Assembly: GCF_042186555.1 (NCBI RefSeq) | Contig: NC_133328.1 | Location: forward strand, 352,438,281-352,502,280 | DNA length: 64,000 nucleotides | Direction of reading: 5' to 3' | Source of the DNA: Aquarana catesbeiana | Lineage: Eukaryota; Chordata; Amphibia; Anura; Ranidae | Shown here: positions 34,789 to 48,100 of the stretch, in pieces | Layout: each line of letters begins with the position of its first letter | Position numbering within the stretch: the first letter of the stretch is position 1 | Notes under the pieces: model-generated | Databases searched by the model: none | What the model was told of the DNA's origin: nothing | The model's input: the letters and a program-made list of their open reading frames with translations, nothing else | Translations under genes and position numbers: made by a program

Positions 34789-35437
34789 ATGGAAAAAATT
34801 ATGAGCAAACATTGGGACATCCTACTACAGGACCCTCTTCTGAATACCATTCTTCCTACTAAACCCAGAGTCACATATTGCAAAGCCCCTAATTTAAAGA
34901 ACAAAATAGCTCCTAGCAAACTACCTACCTCATCATCCAGTCAGTCTACAAACCATCCTATTACTTTAATACCTTTAGTTGGCATGTTTCAATGCAAAAA
35001 GGTGTTGTGTAAAACTTGTCCCTATATTACACATGGACAGAAATCCTTTTTTTGTAAGGGCAAAACGTACCAGCTAGACCAATTTTCTAATTGCTCCTCC
35101 AATTTTGTGATGTATGCCCTCACCTGCCCCTGCAGTCTTATTTATGTGGGCCAAACCATCTGCCCTCTGAGACAGCGATTCGGACAACATCGCCGACTTA
35201 TAGAGGGGGGGGAAGGACATGCATAGTGTCCCGCGACATTATGCAGAATATCATAAAAAATCCACCACTGGCCTCCGTGTGTGGGTTATTGAACAAATTC
35301 CCGAATGTTTCACTGCAGCAGAACGTTTCAAAAAGCTTTGTGCCCGGGAGACTTTTTGGATCTATACTCTCGACGTTCGATCTATACTTTCGCCTGGTGG
35401 CCTCAACGAGAGTATAGAAATCTCTACTGTTTTATAA
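34789..35437 (+). pseudogene. PLE2 ORF, C-terminal part with GIY-YIG endonuclease
   Basis: The frame from 34789 (MEKIMSKHWDILLQDPLLN) matches the linker of PLE1 (IMRKHWGVLKQD). It continues with a Cys cluster (CKKVLCKTCPY...CSSNF, 34995-35100) and the GIY-YIG nuclease core (YALTCPCSLIYVGQTICPL, 35112-35168). A shift near 35215 leads into VPRHYAEYHKKST and ETFWIYTLD, ending at 35437. Only one shift breaks about 215 codons. The RT domain is absent. Confidence 0.8.
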
Positions 35438-36369
35438 AAGTTTCTTACAGATCAGATATTTTCTTATACATTATCTCCATATAGATGTGTGTGTGCTCAC
35501 ACACATATATTTATCTTATTTTATTTTACCTTTGGAGAATATTTTTATATTTCATCCTTTAGATTATGCTACCTTTAGATATTAACATCATGTGTGGTTT
35601 TATTATTATTATTTAACCACTACCAATATCAACCTATTTTCTAGATATAGATATTCTAGTCTAACAGGAACATCTTACTGTATATAATACATAGGCATAC
35701 TTTATATGAGCCTTTTTACTTAACATGTCTATTTAATATTTACTTTTATAGTCCCAATACTTCTGGAGTTTAGAATATATATAACACATTTTTTATTATC
35801 ATTCATTACCTATTATTATTATTATTATTATTACTTTACAGACTATACCATTATATTACTACTGACATTCATTTACTCCCGGGCTAGGGACGTTTTTTTC
35901 ATAACCATAATATACCTTTTTCTAACAAATAAGTTTTATTCAAAATAATTACACACTTCATATGAGCTTTCTCATCCAACATTTTTTATTTGATATCACT
36001 TCTCATCCTACATCTTTTATTTGATACCACATATCTTCACTCCTAGGGCCAATGCTTCCTTTGGTCTCATTTAAATTATGTATGCAGTAATATCTGCTGT
36101 CATCCTTATGATTAGTCCCTGTTAATATTTATTGTTTCATAGAACCTTTTAACTTCTGTGTTTTTTAACTTCTTTTTTATTTTACTATATGTCCGTTTGG
36201 TGTTTCATTTGTTTTTTATTAATGTGTATTTAATGCTTCTCATTCTGGCCCCTCCCCCTGATGGACTATATAATATCCCAGTCTAGTATCACTCCCCTAT
36301 GCTTGATAAAGGAGTGCCGCTATCTCCTCCATCGATAGCGAGCTATCTCGGAAACGCGTCACACAGGAG

Positions 36370-36377
36370 TGACGTCA
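36370..36377. promoter_or_regulatory. CRE-type palindrome TGACGTCA in PLE2 (right arm)
   Basis: Ten bases from the GGAAACGCGTC motif. It is mirrored at 33431-33438 in the left arm. Confidence 0.5.
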
Positions 36378-36796
36378 CAGCTCGGCGCCACTGTGTTTGC
36401 GATCCAAGCCTCGTTCTGGCTCCGATCACACGGCCGTGCTTCTTCTCCATCATGGACGCCGGACGAGACATTGGGACTCACCGCTATACACAGTAGTACC
36501 AGCCTGGACGCCCTCACCTTCCTTTCCTGGAACCCGCACCTCCCTAGACGGCTCCCCTGCTCTCCTGTATTTGGTGTGTTTATGGACCACAACATTGGCT
36601 CAGTGCAGCTCATCATCAGCCTATGAGAGGTGATGTCAGTGCATCCGGACTTGTTGCCACTTGTAGTCCTCCGCTCCTTCTTGTGTAATGAGATGTACCT
36701 GAGATCTACACTTCAATCTTACATGTGAGTGGCTATTGTTTTTTTAATAATAAATTCAATTTGATACATATTCAGTGGCGCCCCTCTTCCTTGTTT

Positions 36797-36811
36797 ATCT
36801 CCTTTGAACAG
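36797..36811 (+). repeat. 15-bp target-site duplication, right, PLE2
   Basis: ATCTCCTTTGAACAG, identical to 32830-32844. Confidence 0.92.
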
Positions 36812-38938
36812 CTTGATCTCTTGTCAGCACCTTTCTCCCCAAACGAGATCCTTAAAATCATAAAACAGCTTCCCCTACACAAACCCCTGGCCCCGGCAGC
36901 CTACCCAATGAATACTACAAACAATTTGCTGCCCTTTTTGTCCCCCCATCTATGCACATATAACCAATTCACATCTACAGTTAACATCCCCAAAGAAACC
37001 CTTGAAGCATTAGTGATTACCCTACCAAAACCAGGCAAGGCACCAGATAACCCCACCAACTACCGCCCAATGTCTCTCTTCAACACTGACACAAAATTAT
37101 ATGCAAAGCTCTTATCACAACACCTCTCTACAGTTATCCCCCAGATTATCCATCCAGATCAGGTTGGTTTTGTACTGGGAAGGCCAGCATCATATGGTAC
37201 CAGACGCTTCATTAACCTCATACAGTGGATAGAACATAGTCGAACTCCTTCTCTCTTCCTTTCACTGGATCATTGGCCAAACATGAAAGCGGCAAATTCA
37301 GAATATCAGGAACATTCTTAACGGCCATACTATGCCTCTACACTCAGCCAACTGCACGCGTCTGGACCTCAGGTATTGTGTCAAGCCCCTTTACAATCAC
37401 CAATGGCAGAAGACAGAGCTGCCCACTCTCCCCCTCGATATTTGCCACTGTAATGGAACCGCTGGTGCAGGCTATAATATCTGACCCAGCGATTTCATGA
37501 ATCAAGATCAGAGAGACTGAACTTAAAATTGGCCTTTACGTCGATGATGTCATAATCGCTTTAACAAATCATGGGGTATCCCTCCCTGCAGTCCAGCACA
37601 TCTTATATTAATTTAGCTCAATATCCCTATATAAAGTGAACCACAGCAAATCCCTAATGCTAAACTTAGGTCTAGATTCCCAGTCTACTATAACCATTTC
37701 TGCCGTGGGCCCCCAACTTTTCCCTACCATATTTAGGAATATGCCTAACATTCCCAAGAATAAATTATGATGACCTTGTAGAGAAACTCTTGGGACTGTC
37801 CAGGGAAATGGGCCATATACCTGCCTCCTAGGCAGACAAGATTGCAAAAATGTAAAAATGTATTTGCTCCCGCACATCCTGTACCTATCCTGTACAATTT
37901 CTCTACCTTTTTGCAAGCTCAGATAAGAAAACTACAAGGGATTATCATTAACTTTATCTGGCAACAAAACTCCCAAGGGTGAAAAGATCTATACTCACAC
38001 TCGTTATGGAGCACCTAACACCCACACATACTACTGCACAACAATTCTGGACCAACTAAAAGCCTGGTGGATATCAGACAACCACACAACCTGTAAACAG
38101 AGTGCACTACCCTCTCTGTGGACCTTAAACTCATCCTAGCTGCCACCTGGCTCAACCTCAAACCAACATACCAACCACTGGGCACCATAACTGCCTCCTT
38201 ACGTGTATGGGAAGTGATCACGCAACTCAACAAAGGGTTATCATTGGCCATCCTACCGTTTATACACATTGAATCTGTGCAACTTTTATCACCAGACCTA
38301 TCCCTGTCAGACTGGATAAAAGCCAGTATTTCCAACCTGGGACTGCTCTTCTCAACAACAGGAATACACCCCTTTTCTTACCTGCAGCAGAAATATAGCT
38401 TATCTCCCATAACATGTGTTCTTTATGTGTGGATAAGATCCCTCCTATCCAAGAAACAATGGTCAAAAACAGACTCTCTCTCATCCGCTCTTCTGAGATT
38501 TTATGCTACCAAGAATACCATGACCAAAAGAATCTCCTTAGCCTACAAACTGTTCACAATGCCATCCCCCGATTTACTCTCTTCCTCCATTAAATACTGG
38601 GCCACATTCACAGTCAATCCACCTCCAACTAAACAATGGCATCAGGCCCTTACAACCCCCCTTCGCATAACCCACTGGGAATCCTTACAAAAACTGTTCC
38701 ATAAATGGTACTACACACCAGAGAGGCTGGCAGTGATCTACCCCACCGCTTCACCTAAATGCTGGAGAGGTTGTGATTATACTGGATCTTTGCGACACAT
38801 CTAGTGGGACTGTCCAACCATTAAAGTCCACTGGCAAAAAGTAGCTGGCTTTATCTCCTCCCTATGTGGCATCTCCATTCCTATGTCTACACTGGACTTA
38901 CTCCTGGGATTATCGCTCCCTTCCTGGCCTGGACATTT
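36812..38938 (+). pseudogene. LINE A ORF2, third segment (RT to C-terminal domain)
   Basis: It continues from PLE2 with LDLLSAPFSPNEIL and carries most RT blocks: NYRPMSLFNTDTKLYAKLL (near 37060), HPDQVGFVLGRPA (near 37150), SLFLSLDH (a degraded DAEKAFD-type box, near 37250), GRRQSCPLSPS (near 37405) and the catalytic box YVDD at 37537-37548. The C-terminal part has a Cys/His motif beginning CWRGCDYTGSLRHI near 38760. It ends in LLLGLSLPSWPG at the LINE C junction. Many frame changes and stops are present. Confidence 0.85.
38924..38938 (+). repeat. 15-bp target-site duplication, left, LINE C
   Basis: CTGGCCTGGACATTT; the partner at 50730-50744 is CTGGCTTGGACATTT, 14 of 15 identical. Confidence 0.8.
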
Positions 38939-39689
38939 TTTTTTAAATCAGAAATGTTTTTATTGTGTCACAAGATCATATGTACAATATAAACAAATAT
39001 ATCAATATATCTTCAGGGTGTACGTTAATAACAGCATAGTATACAGGTGGTGGCCTAGAACATAAAACTCGGACATGACATTTCTAACAAAATATTTATA
39101 ACAGGTGTGCTCCGTCTTTGCTTTTAGCACCGTGCATTTCACTAGTAAGTTGATAACAATGTAAGGGACACACTGATAGCCATAAACAAGAGGAAACTGT
39201 AGTTGAACTATCTTCTAAAGGGAAGGTCAAACTAACCAAAGCTTCTCATCACAACCAAGACCTTGTTGGGTCACATCGGTTTATACCGCTGGCTGACCAA
39301 TAAGGAAGGGGGTATTTAAACTGATCCCCGATGCCTTGTTAAGGCTCAAGACTTTATGCTATCTTGAGATGGTGAAAATAATTAATTAATATTTTAAGGA
39401 TCTAGAGGGTTACATTTGCAGAAGTCTATTGAGAACTAGCTGAGAGGGTGCCAGGCCCGGGGTGTCCAGCCAAGGCTGCCAGATTTTATAGAGCTTATTG
39501 ACCGCATTTCTATGTTGATACGTGAGTTTTTCTTTAATTAGTGTATTATTTACCTGTTCAATCCACTGCTTCGTTGTTGGGCTAAGCTGTGATAGCCATA
39601 AACGATCTATCTGCTTGCGGGCAATATACAACAATCTTGGTTGGGGCGTGGTTGGGACTGAACGCCTTGCAGACATCTCCCTGTAAGCT

Positions 39690-40757
39690 GACGTTTAGGA
39701 ACATCTGATTGATCATTGTATACCGCTCATTTTTTCTACCACAATGTGAGTACCCTTTACATCTGACCTAATAAATAGTGTTTTAAATGGTTTTACACTA
39801 TGGAATCCCTTCTTTTCTCCTTCATGTCCTTATGATATTACCCTGCTCCTGGTCCTGCCAAGTACTGCTGCACAGTGGCACATACTGTGACTACTCGTTA
39901 CCCCTGTAGGGGACAAATAGCTGGTGAGTCTCTGCACAATCACAGCGCAAGACACCAGCACTGGAACAACACCTGCTGTATGATTTAAGGAAATCCCATA
40001 ACGATCGTCTCTTTTCACTTATAGTGCACCGGGCACAGTCATCCATATGGACTGTTTACTAATACAAAAACCATTTGCATGACACGTGTGTTAACTATTT
40101 TTTATAGTGATTATTTCATTAGGGCACTTGTCACTTTGCTATCTGGAAAATTTGAAGAGTTTTTTAATATTTATTTAGCACTAGGCACTTTGGTCATTTA
40201 GCACAAGACACTTTTTTTGGATTTTTTTGGATTTTTGCATGTCACGTGTGATGTATTTATTGCATTTTTGTGCTTTCTAATGTTTTAGACACAAGTCACT
40301 TTATCTTAAAGTAGTGGTAAATATTGTTTCGTATACCAACACATCCCTTGTGAGGGAATATAGCACATGATATCTTGGATGTGATGTATTTATTGCACTC
40401 ATAGTGCTTTCCAATGTTTAAGACACCAGTCACTTTTAGTTCATAGTAGTGGAATATATTGTTTTAACTGTCACACATATTTCTTTTTGAGGGAATATAA
40501 CACATGACACCATGGATATAATTGTAAATATATCTTTCCACATTCACAGATTTTACCTACAAGCTCTGGGACAGCGCCATACTCACACATTTTTTCTTTT
40601 TCACCTATTTTCCACTTATTCCATCCCTTGTGGAGTCAGCGTATGTGAGGGCAGCAGTCTATCAAATCATTAAGTGATATATTTCCCACTCAGGTTTTCA
40701 TTAATTTCATTGCGCGGACTCCCCATTTCTTCTGCCATAATCTTGAAACAGCTACAT
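39690..40757. mobile_element. Unclassified insertion in LINE C near the ORF2 C-terminus
   Basis: LINE C coding is interrupted between about 40757 and 39690. The insert has no ORF. It contains a direct repeat of about 133-bp period (GTGATGTATTTATTGCA at 40248 and again at 40381; CAAGTCACTTT and CCAGTCACTTTT; GAGGGAATATA twice). It also carries GCGCGGACTCCCC near 40712 and AGCGCCATACTCACACA near 40573. Features such as AGCGC blocks and short direct repeats resemble PLE ends, but I found no duplication, so the class is open. Confidence 0.4.
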
Positions 40758-42543
40758 TAGTTTATGGGTAAAAAGTTCCTCATCCAGCATGCCCAGCAAG
40801 CAAGTGACAGGGTTTAGTGGCACAGTGGATTGATAGACAGATGATATGTTATTACTTACCGTCCTCGAATATCTGAATAGTTTGGGGCAGCGCCACATCA
40901 GGTGTATTAGATCCCCATTGGCCCTCCCACATCTGGGTCACAGAGGGTCACTCCCTTCTGCCCCATCTGTGAAGCAGCACCGAGGCACGGTAGGTTCTGT
41001 GCAAAATAAATAATTGGAAGAGCCTATACGATGGTGACACCGAGACGATCGGCAGGGATTGTAAACATAGTTCCCAGTCCTTGCCCCCAATCTCCCCTAG
41101 GTCCTGCTCCCACTGATGTCTACACAGCAGTTTGGCTGCATCCTGTGTTCTAGATGAGAGTGTGCTGTATATTTGTGAGATCATACCTTTTTTATGCTGT
41201 GTGTTAAGTATGTGGGATATTACAGGATGTTCTATATGTACCATCTTGGACAGTTGTGTCTGCGATTGCATAGCATGCCGAAGTTGAAGGTACCTGTAAA
41301 AGTTATGTTTTGGTAGCTCGAACTCCTCCTGTAGATCAGTGAAGGATTTAAAAATGGTCTGTGTATAAAGTTGCGATATGTACCTAAGTACCTTAGCCTC
41401 CCAAGACTGGAACCCTCTAATTTCTGCAATTCGGTGTAGCAAGAGTTATGCCACAGTGGAGTGTGGATCGTGTAGCCCTCCATACCCAAGTTATTTTTAA
41501 TGAGGCCCCATATTTTGGACAGTAGGTTTATGGTAGGCATCGATTTAGGGCACTGGGGAGGCCTAGTGATCCATGGATTAGTATGTTACAGATAGGGTCT
41601 GCCATATCAACTCCTCCCCAACCCCCTAGATGCTGAAGGTGTGAGGCCCAGATATAGAGTCTCATGATAGGTACTGCCAGTCCACCCTGGTCCTTGCTAT
41701 ACTTTAGTGCGGATAGTTTAATTGTAGCAATCTTTTTTTTCCAAAGGAGGCTTCTAAATATAGTGTTGATGCATGTGAACCATCTGCATAGGATCCATTG
41801 CGGGGAGTTATGCAATATGTATAATAACTAAAGCGCCCACACCATCTTTATAAGATTGGCTCTATCGGTGATAGAAATGGGTAGATTACACCAGGTGCTG
41901 CATTTAATTTGTAACTTAGTGATAATAGGGAGCAAGTTCAGGATTAGGTATTTGGAGGCATCTGGAGTAACCTGTACTCCCAAGTATTTAAAGGAGGAGA
42001 CAACCTGAAGAGACTGGGAGCACTCTGGCAATGATGCTGGGAGCTCATCCAAGGGTAGGAGGGCTGACTTGCTCCAATTTATGGAGATGTCAGAAAAGGT
42101 GCCAAACTGTGTGATTAGTGACATCACGTTCTGTAGTGAGGTGGAGGTATCTCCCAAATATAATAGAGTGTCATCCACATATAGTAATAGTTTATCTACT
42201 ACAGGGCCTCTCACGAATCCGGATATCCATTGTGATGCTCTCACTGTCTCCGCCAATGGTTCCAGGGCTAAAGCGAACAACAGGGGCAACAATGGGCACC
42301 CCTGCCTCGTGCCTCTGTAAAGGCGGAAAGGGTCAGAGAGATCACCAAAAATTTGCAGTCTGGTGGTAGGGTTTGTGCAGAGTAGCTGAACCCAGCTAAT
42401 GACATTTTTCCCCAGACAGAACTTTTCCAGGACTTTCCATAAATATGGCCACTCAACGCTGTTAAAAGCCTTGGCAGCGTCGAGGGATAGCACTGCCCTA
42501 TTACCTGGGTTGTCCACTGGGATCTGCAGATTGAGAAACAAAC

Positions 42544-42558
42544 GTCTTATGTTTAGTG
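42544..42558 (+). repeat. 15-bp target-site duplication, left, PLE3
   Basis: GTCTTATGTTTAGTG, identical to 50407-50421. It lies in LINE C ORF2 (encodes ALNIRR on the minus strand). Confidence 0.92.
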
Positions 42559-42981
42559 ATCAGAATCCCAAAACTATACCTCTCACACGTGTACAGATAG
42601 AGATAGCGGCGCTAATATAAATTGTGTAAAATAATGGGTCAGAGCAGCATAATGCCTATGACCCTCTATTTATACATAAAAATAATAATAGTGTCATGAA
42701 AAATATTATTATTATTCATCATGAAAAGAAATTTCTTTAACACCCAGTGAAAAGTGTCACTATAAATAATAAATTACGGGGGCGCATGCGCAGCGCGATG
42801 CGGGACGGACGCTGCTGAGCTGAGCTCCGTCTGACGAGGCAGGCCAGGCACGATACCCGGGGCTATTCCCAGCCAAAAACTGCACCATCTGCCCGATCAC
42901 CCCCGTGGGATCACTCTGTGCATGCCATCCGGTAAAAAGGGGTGACAGAACCGCTCCCAACATACCCTCACAAACTACCTT

Positions 42982-43932
42982 ATGAGCATGGAGAGGAGGA
43001 TGACCCAAAATGGCGCCGGCCACCATGCGGCCTCCAGCGGTCCGGAACATGCATCCAAAGACAGTGAGTACTCTCAGCCCCTTTCCAAGGCTGATCTAGA
43101 TGCAAGCCTGTCAGCAATCTATGATAGATTTGTGGACAAATTAGAGAAGGAGATTCACAAATCCACCACCGCTCTCTCCCAGGAGATTGCCAGTATAGGA
43201 GGCCGCACTGACCTGTTAGAAGCCAAGCATGACGAACTAGCCATTGCACATAATGACCTCAGAAAGGACTATGAAACATTGGCAGATAGTTTCTCTTTTA
43301 TGCAGGCTCACATTGAAGATCTCGATAATAGGAACAGACGTAATAATATAAGAGTTCGTGGAGTTCCAGAGTCTGTTACAGACATAAACCAAGTCATTGC
43401 AAAGCTGTTCCATAACCTAGTTCCAGACAAACCTCTCTCTGCTTTTGCATGTGATAGAATGCACAGGGCCCTACATCCAAAACCTACAGCAGATAAACCT
43501 CCCAGAGATATAATAATGTGTATGAAGGACTTCCTCATCAAAGAAGATATAATGCGTGCTGCCAGAAACTCCCCATCCATAGAATTAGACGGGATAAGGC
43601 TGCAGATTTTCCCTGACATCTCCCCTGCGACTTTGGACCGAAGACGGAGAATGAAAGAAGTTACAAATGTCCTTCAAACAGCCAGAATCAAATACAGATG
43701 GGGATTTACGTTCAAATTGTCATTAACTCATAATGGCAATACCTATACTGTATATAATGTCATCGAAGGAAAAGATCTGCTCATTAAACTGGGACTGCTA
43801 GACCCACAACCATCACAGCGTTTACCCGCTACTCCTAGATCGTCACCTATATGGTCCACACCCTCCACCAGACGCAATCCGAGAGAACTAAGAAGATGGC
43901 AACAACACTCCCCCCAAGATCGTGTCGCCTAA
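42982..43932 (+). CDS. LINE D ORF1, L1/Tx1-type RNA-binding protein, intact frame
   Basis: 316 codons without interruption. In L1-clade elements ORF1p trimerises by a coiled coil and binds the element RNA through an RRM and a C-terminal domain. Here a heptad-like helix covers about residues 38-118. The RRM begins at NRRNNIRVRGVPESV (about 117-131) and includes CDRMHRALHPKP and IIMCMKDFLIKEDIM. The C-terminal domain is RRRMKEVTNVL...IKYRWGFTFKL (about 218-250). The tail is Pro/Arg/Ser-rich. The start Met (MSMERRMTQ) is 204 bp from the element's 5' end; a second Met at residue 3 and another at 7 are possible. Because ORF2 is broken, this copy could only supply ORF1p. Confidence 0.85.
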   Translation: MSMERRMTQNGAGHHAASSGPEHASKDSEYSQPLSKADLDASLSAIYDRFVDKLEKEIHKSTTALSQEIASIGGRTDLLEAKHDELAIAHNDLRKDYETLADSFSFMQAHIEDLDNRNRRNNIRVRGVPESVTDINQVIAKLFHNLVPDKPLSAFACDRMHRALHPKPTADKPPRDIIMCMKDFLIKEDIMRAARNSPSIELDGIRLQIFPDISPATLDRRRRMKEVTNVLQTARIKYRWGFTFKLSLTHNGNTYTVYNVIEGKDLLIKLGLLDPQPSQRLPATPRSSPIWSTPSTRRNPRELRRWQQHSPQDRVA

Positions 43933-45152
43933 TCTGTTCATACTTCAATTAAGCAAGCGATTTTTTTTCAGCCACTTTTACTGGATGTTATCCAAAATTC
44001 AGTTTCTACTGTTCTCCCCTACCTAACACCCCAGTGATGAGGTAACCTTCAAGCCTTGTGAAAATCCTCCCAACGCTACAATCAACCCTGGCTCAGAACC
44101 TTGGTTCAGAACATTTACTCAATCCCCTTCCCATACGAACATTTTTTTTTTTTCTCTATTTTTCACTGACTCTTCCTCTGGAAGGACTAGGAATGAAAGG
44201 GGATATAGTAAGGAGAGATGGAGCTGAGAAGAGAAATTCCCCTGTTCCCTTATTCTTATTACTTTTTGTATATTTTGTTGGTTCCCTCTTTTATTTTTCT
44301 TCTCCTATTCAGGCTTTCAAATCTCACAATCACCCTCCTTACTTACGATCAGACACCATAGAGGTTATATTATGTTACATAATTTTGTTGTGGAACTTTC
44401 TGTCCGTTATCTACACCTCAGAGTAGTGTGAGATTCTGCAAATTTGTTATAGTATATACTATTCATAAGTTTGCTCCTTCGGTTCCTAACGGAATTTTTT
44501 TTTTTTTTTTTTTTTGAGAGGGGGAGAAGTAGAGGAGAAGAAAACCCGTTATAAAAATGTTCTTCTCGTTCACTTCTAGAGGTTATCTAACATTTAGTGG
44601 TATGCTAAGGTTAACCCTATAGTTTTTTTACCATGCACAAATCCCCTTCTGTTTTGGTTTCATACCTAATTATTACTTCTCAAATTGCCTGGCCCATCCG
44701 CCGTCGCTAGTTTGACCCCATTCTGCCTGAGGGGCCTGCGGCCCCGCCTTCTCCTGGAGGGGGGCTGCACTCCCCGCCGGCGGAAATTGGACGATTTAGT
44801 CCTTTGGTAGAATTTACTAGGCTGAACGACTTTAGGTCCTTCAGTCCCCTTTTTTTTGTTATTTCAGTTATTGTTATGTTAGCCCTTATGGCAATTTATG
44901 CAAATAATATACTCTTTGGAAGACTTCTTATCTCAGGTCATTCTATTTCGGGTAATTCTAAATGTTTATCAGTTATTCTACATAGTATTCATGTACTGAA
45001 TTTAAATATTAATACAGAGCTATTGAACTCTTTTCAATCGATAAAAATATGCACAACCTATCACCTCAATATCATCCCATATGTACTGTCTCCTCTATTT
45101 TGGTACATATTGATCCTCTTTTATACTTTTAGATTTATCACCCTCAATAAAT
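43933..45152. other. LINE D inter-ORF spacer
   Basis: 1.2 kb between ORF1 and ORF2, T-rich, with a run of about 20 T at 44491-44514 and no conserved frame. A similar-sized spacer exists in LINE B, so it seems a property of this lineage rather than an insertion. Confidence 0.6.
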
Positions 45153-48100
45153 ATGGGTCTTAAAGTATTCTCCCATAATGTCCAGGCCTCAACTCTCCCA
45201 ATAAACGTAAAAAAGCATTCAAACAGTATAAGAGATTGGGTGCTGACATTATACTAATGCAAGAGACCCACTTTTCTACCTCCAATCACCCACAGTACTT
45301 TGACAAATCATTCAACCAATTCCACTATACTACATTTTCCAATAAATCACGTGGTGTCGCCATTTTTATCAAAAACTCCATTATTTTCGAACCCCACTCT
45401 ATTTACAAAGATGAAGACAGTAGATTCATCATCCTAAAGGGCAGTATAAATAGACGAAATGTCACTATTGCTTCCCTTTATGCCCCAAACGAAGCCCAAA
45501 CAACATTCTTCACTAAATTCTTTAACATACTAGAACAATATATCTCACCTCATTTGATAATTGGAGGTGACTTCAATCTTTCTGCACACCCAGCTCTTGA
45601 TAGGAGCAAGGTGACCCCCTCTTCCAAATCCTTTAGTAAATCTATTAATCGCTCTCTCAGTAAACTGCAGCTAATTGATTCTTGGAGGGCACATGATATA
45701 GGTGTTAGAGCATATACCCACTATTCCCACCCCCACAGTTGTTTCGCCAGATTAGATTATATTTTTTGCACTCCAATCCTTTTAGCAAACTCCTCCAATA
45801 CAGACATACACCCATGCCCATGGTCAGATCATAACATAGTAGCGTTTGAAACCTCCCACATTGGTATGCCTCCCACCCCCTTTAATTGGCGCCTCAATGA
45901 CTCACTCCTATCAAACCCTTCTACTGTCCAACAAATAAATACCCATATTGAAGAATATTTCCGCACAAACACGTCAGAAGAGGTCCTCCCAACCTCTGTC
46001 TGGGCAGCCCACAAAGCAGTTTTGAGAGGTCACCTGATTAACATAGCCGCAGCCAGAAATAAATCTAAATTGACAGAAATTAAATGCCTTACCAAAGAAA
46101 TCCATGATCTATACAATAAAATAAATAACAACATCACTCCAGATTTACTAAATCTCATTCAAATAAAACAGAAGGCCCTAAACACATTACTTTCTGAAGA
46201 CACAGAAAAATCCCTTAGATTCTCTAAAGCCAAATTCCTGCTACATGGTAACTCCTCCTCAACAATGTTTGCCAGAAAACTAAATCACGATACTAAACCC
46301 CCACATGTCTATAAACTTCGAGACCAAAAAGGCAATATCGTAACACACCCCCAAGATGTCCTACAAATTTTCACCTTGTTCTATAAAAACCTCCTATCTG
46401 GCCCCCAAACACACCCGCCTTCCACTACCTTAAACTGGTTAAATTCTCTACAACTCCCTAAGCTCAGTCAACTCCAATCCTCTTCTTTAAACGACCCATG
46501 TACTGACATTGAAATTCTTAACATAATAAAATCCCTCAAAACATCGACAGCACCAGGCCCAGACGGCTTCACTACATCATACTATAAAAAATTTGCCCCA
46601 TTACTGACTCCCAGTCTCACCAAAATGTTCAATTATATCTTATCAGGTGGTCACTTCCCTGAAGATATGCTACTGGCTAACCTATCACTAATCCCTAAAC
46701 CCCAAAATTTTCGTCCCATTTCAGTCCTTAATAATGACCTCAAATTATTTGGCAGATTGCTAGCAAATAGACTGGCCACAGTTATCACCTCCCTGATCCA
46801 TACAGATCAAACGGGTTTTATACCAGGCAGACAAATAGTCGACAACATTAGACTAGTTACAAATATTGTCCAAGATGCCAACCTTCACTCTCGCCCCCTC
46901 TATTTGCTCAGCCTTGACATCCACAAGGCCTTTGACAGTGTCAATTGGTCCTACCTAAACCACCTATTACCTAAATATGGCATATCCGAAAAATTCATAC
47001 ATGGATTTAATGCTCTATACCATTTTCCCCAAACCAGAATTAGAATTCCAGGGAATAACTCAGATTTCTTCCCCCTAAGCAGAGGAACTAGACAGGGCTG
47101 CCCTCTTTCCCCCCTCCTTATTGCCTTAGCCATTGAACCCCTTGCAGTCGCCATTAGAAATAACCCAAATATCAAAGGCTACCAAAAAGATCCGTATCAC
47201 TTTAAACTTAGTCTCTATGCCGATGATGCACTTCTATTCTTAACAGACCCACTAATCTCAATCCCCAATCTCCTCTCAGAACTCAACTCATTCCATAATC
47301 TCTCTGGTCTTTTTATTAATACAAACAAGTGCTCCATTCTACCTATTAATAGCCCTCCAAATTTAACCTCACTTCTGAAGAAAAACTTCAATTTTCTATG
47401 GTCCTCACATTCCTTTAAATACTTAGGAGTTAATATCACAATATCCCACAACCTATTATACAAAAGCAACTACCTTCCCCTTTTTCACAAATCAATTCAC
47501 TGTTAAAAATCTGGTCCTCTTACCATATTTCCTTCCTTGGAAGGATATGTGCCTTTAAGATGACGATCCTTCCAAAACTACTATATTATTTTAGCGCTCT
47601 CCCCATCAATGTACCCAAAACAAGACTAGAATCCCTACAACGTGAAATCAATAGATTTATTTGGAACAACAAAAAACCTAGATGTAGTTACATTCTTATG
47701 CACAGACCACAAGATAGGGGTGGGCTGGGACTTCCCAACCTTTGGCTTTATTTCCTAGCCACTAGATTGGTACAAATGGCTCAATGGTCCTCCCCTGATA
47801 CAAATATCTCCTGGTTGATCTTCGAGTCCACCTCTATTCATCCTTTGAATATCAGGGGAATTTTGCGGTCTAACACAAAACTGTATCTCAATCTCAATAA
47901 GAAAAACACTATAATTGCCCAACTTATACACTTGTGGAATAGAATCAAGGATAACTTCAAACTCCCTTCTGCAACCCCTCCATTAGCCTCATTTTTGGGG
48001 GACCCTAGATTCCCTCCTGCTTTCCTTGATCCCACTCTATTTCATAACTGGACCAAAAACAAACTTACCACTTTAAAATCAATTACACTCAATTCTAAAT

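Larger units (their letters stand above)
32845..36796 (-). mobile_element. Penelope-like element PLE2, rearranged, with about 1 kb inverted ends
   Basis: Bounded by identical 15-bp duplications. Arms 33018-34070 and about 35745-36796 are near-perfect inverted repeats. Each holds a (TAA)n tract, a TGACGTCA site (33431-33438; 36370-36377) and a GGAAACGCGTC motif (near 33450; 36350-36360). A unique tail of about 173 bp (32845-33017) lies outside the palindrome on the left. By comparison with PLE1, PLE3 and PLE4 this marks the element's 3' end, so its polarity is minus. The centre contains an N-terminal PLE ORF piece on the minus strand and a C-terminal GIY-YIG piece on the plus strand. No RT domain is present, so the copy is non-autonomous. 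Confidence 0.88.
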
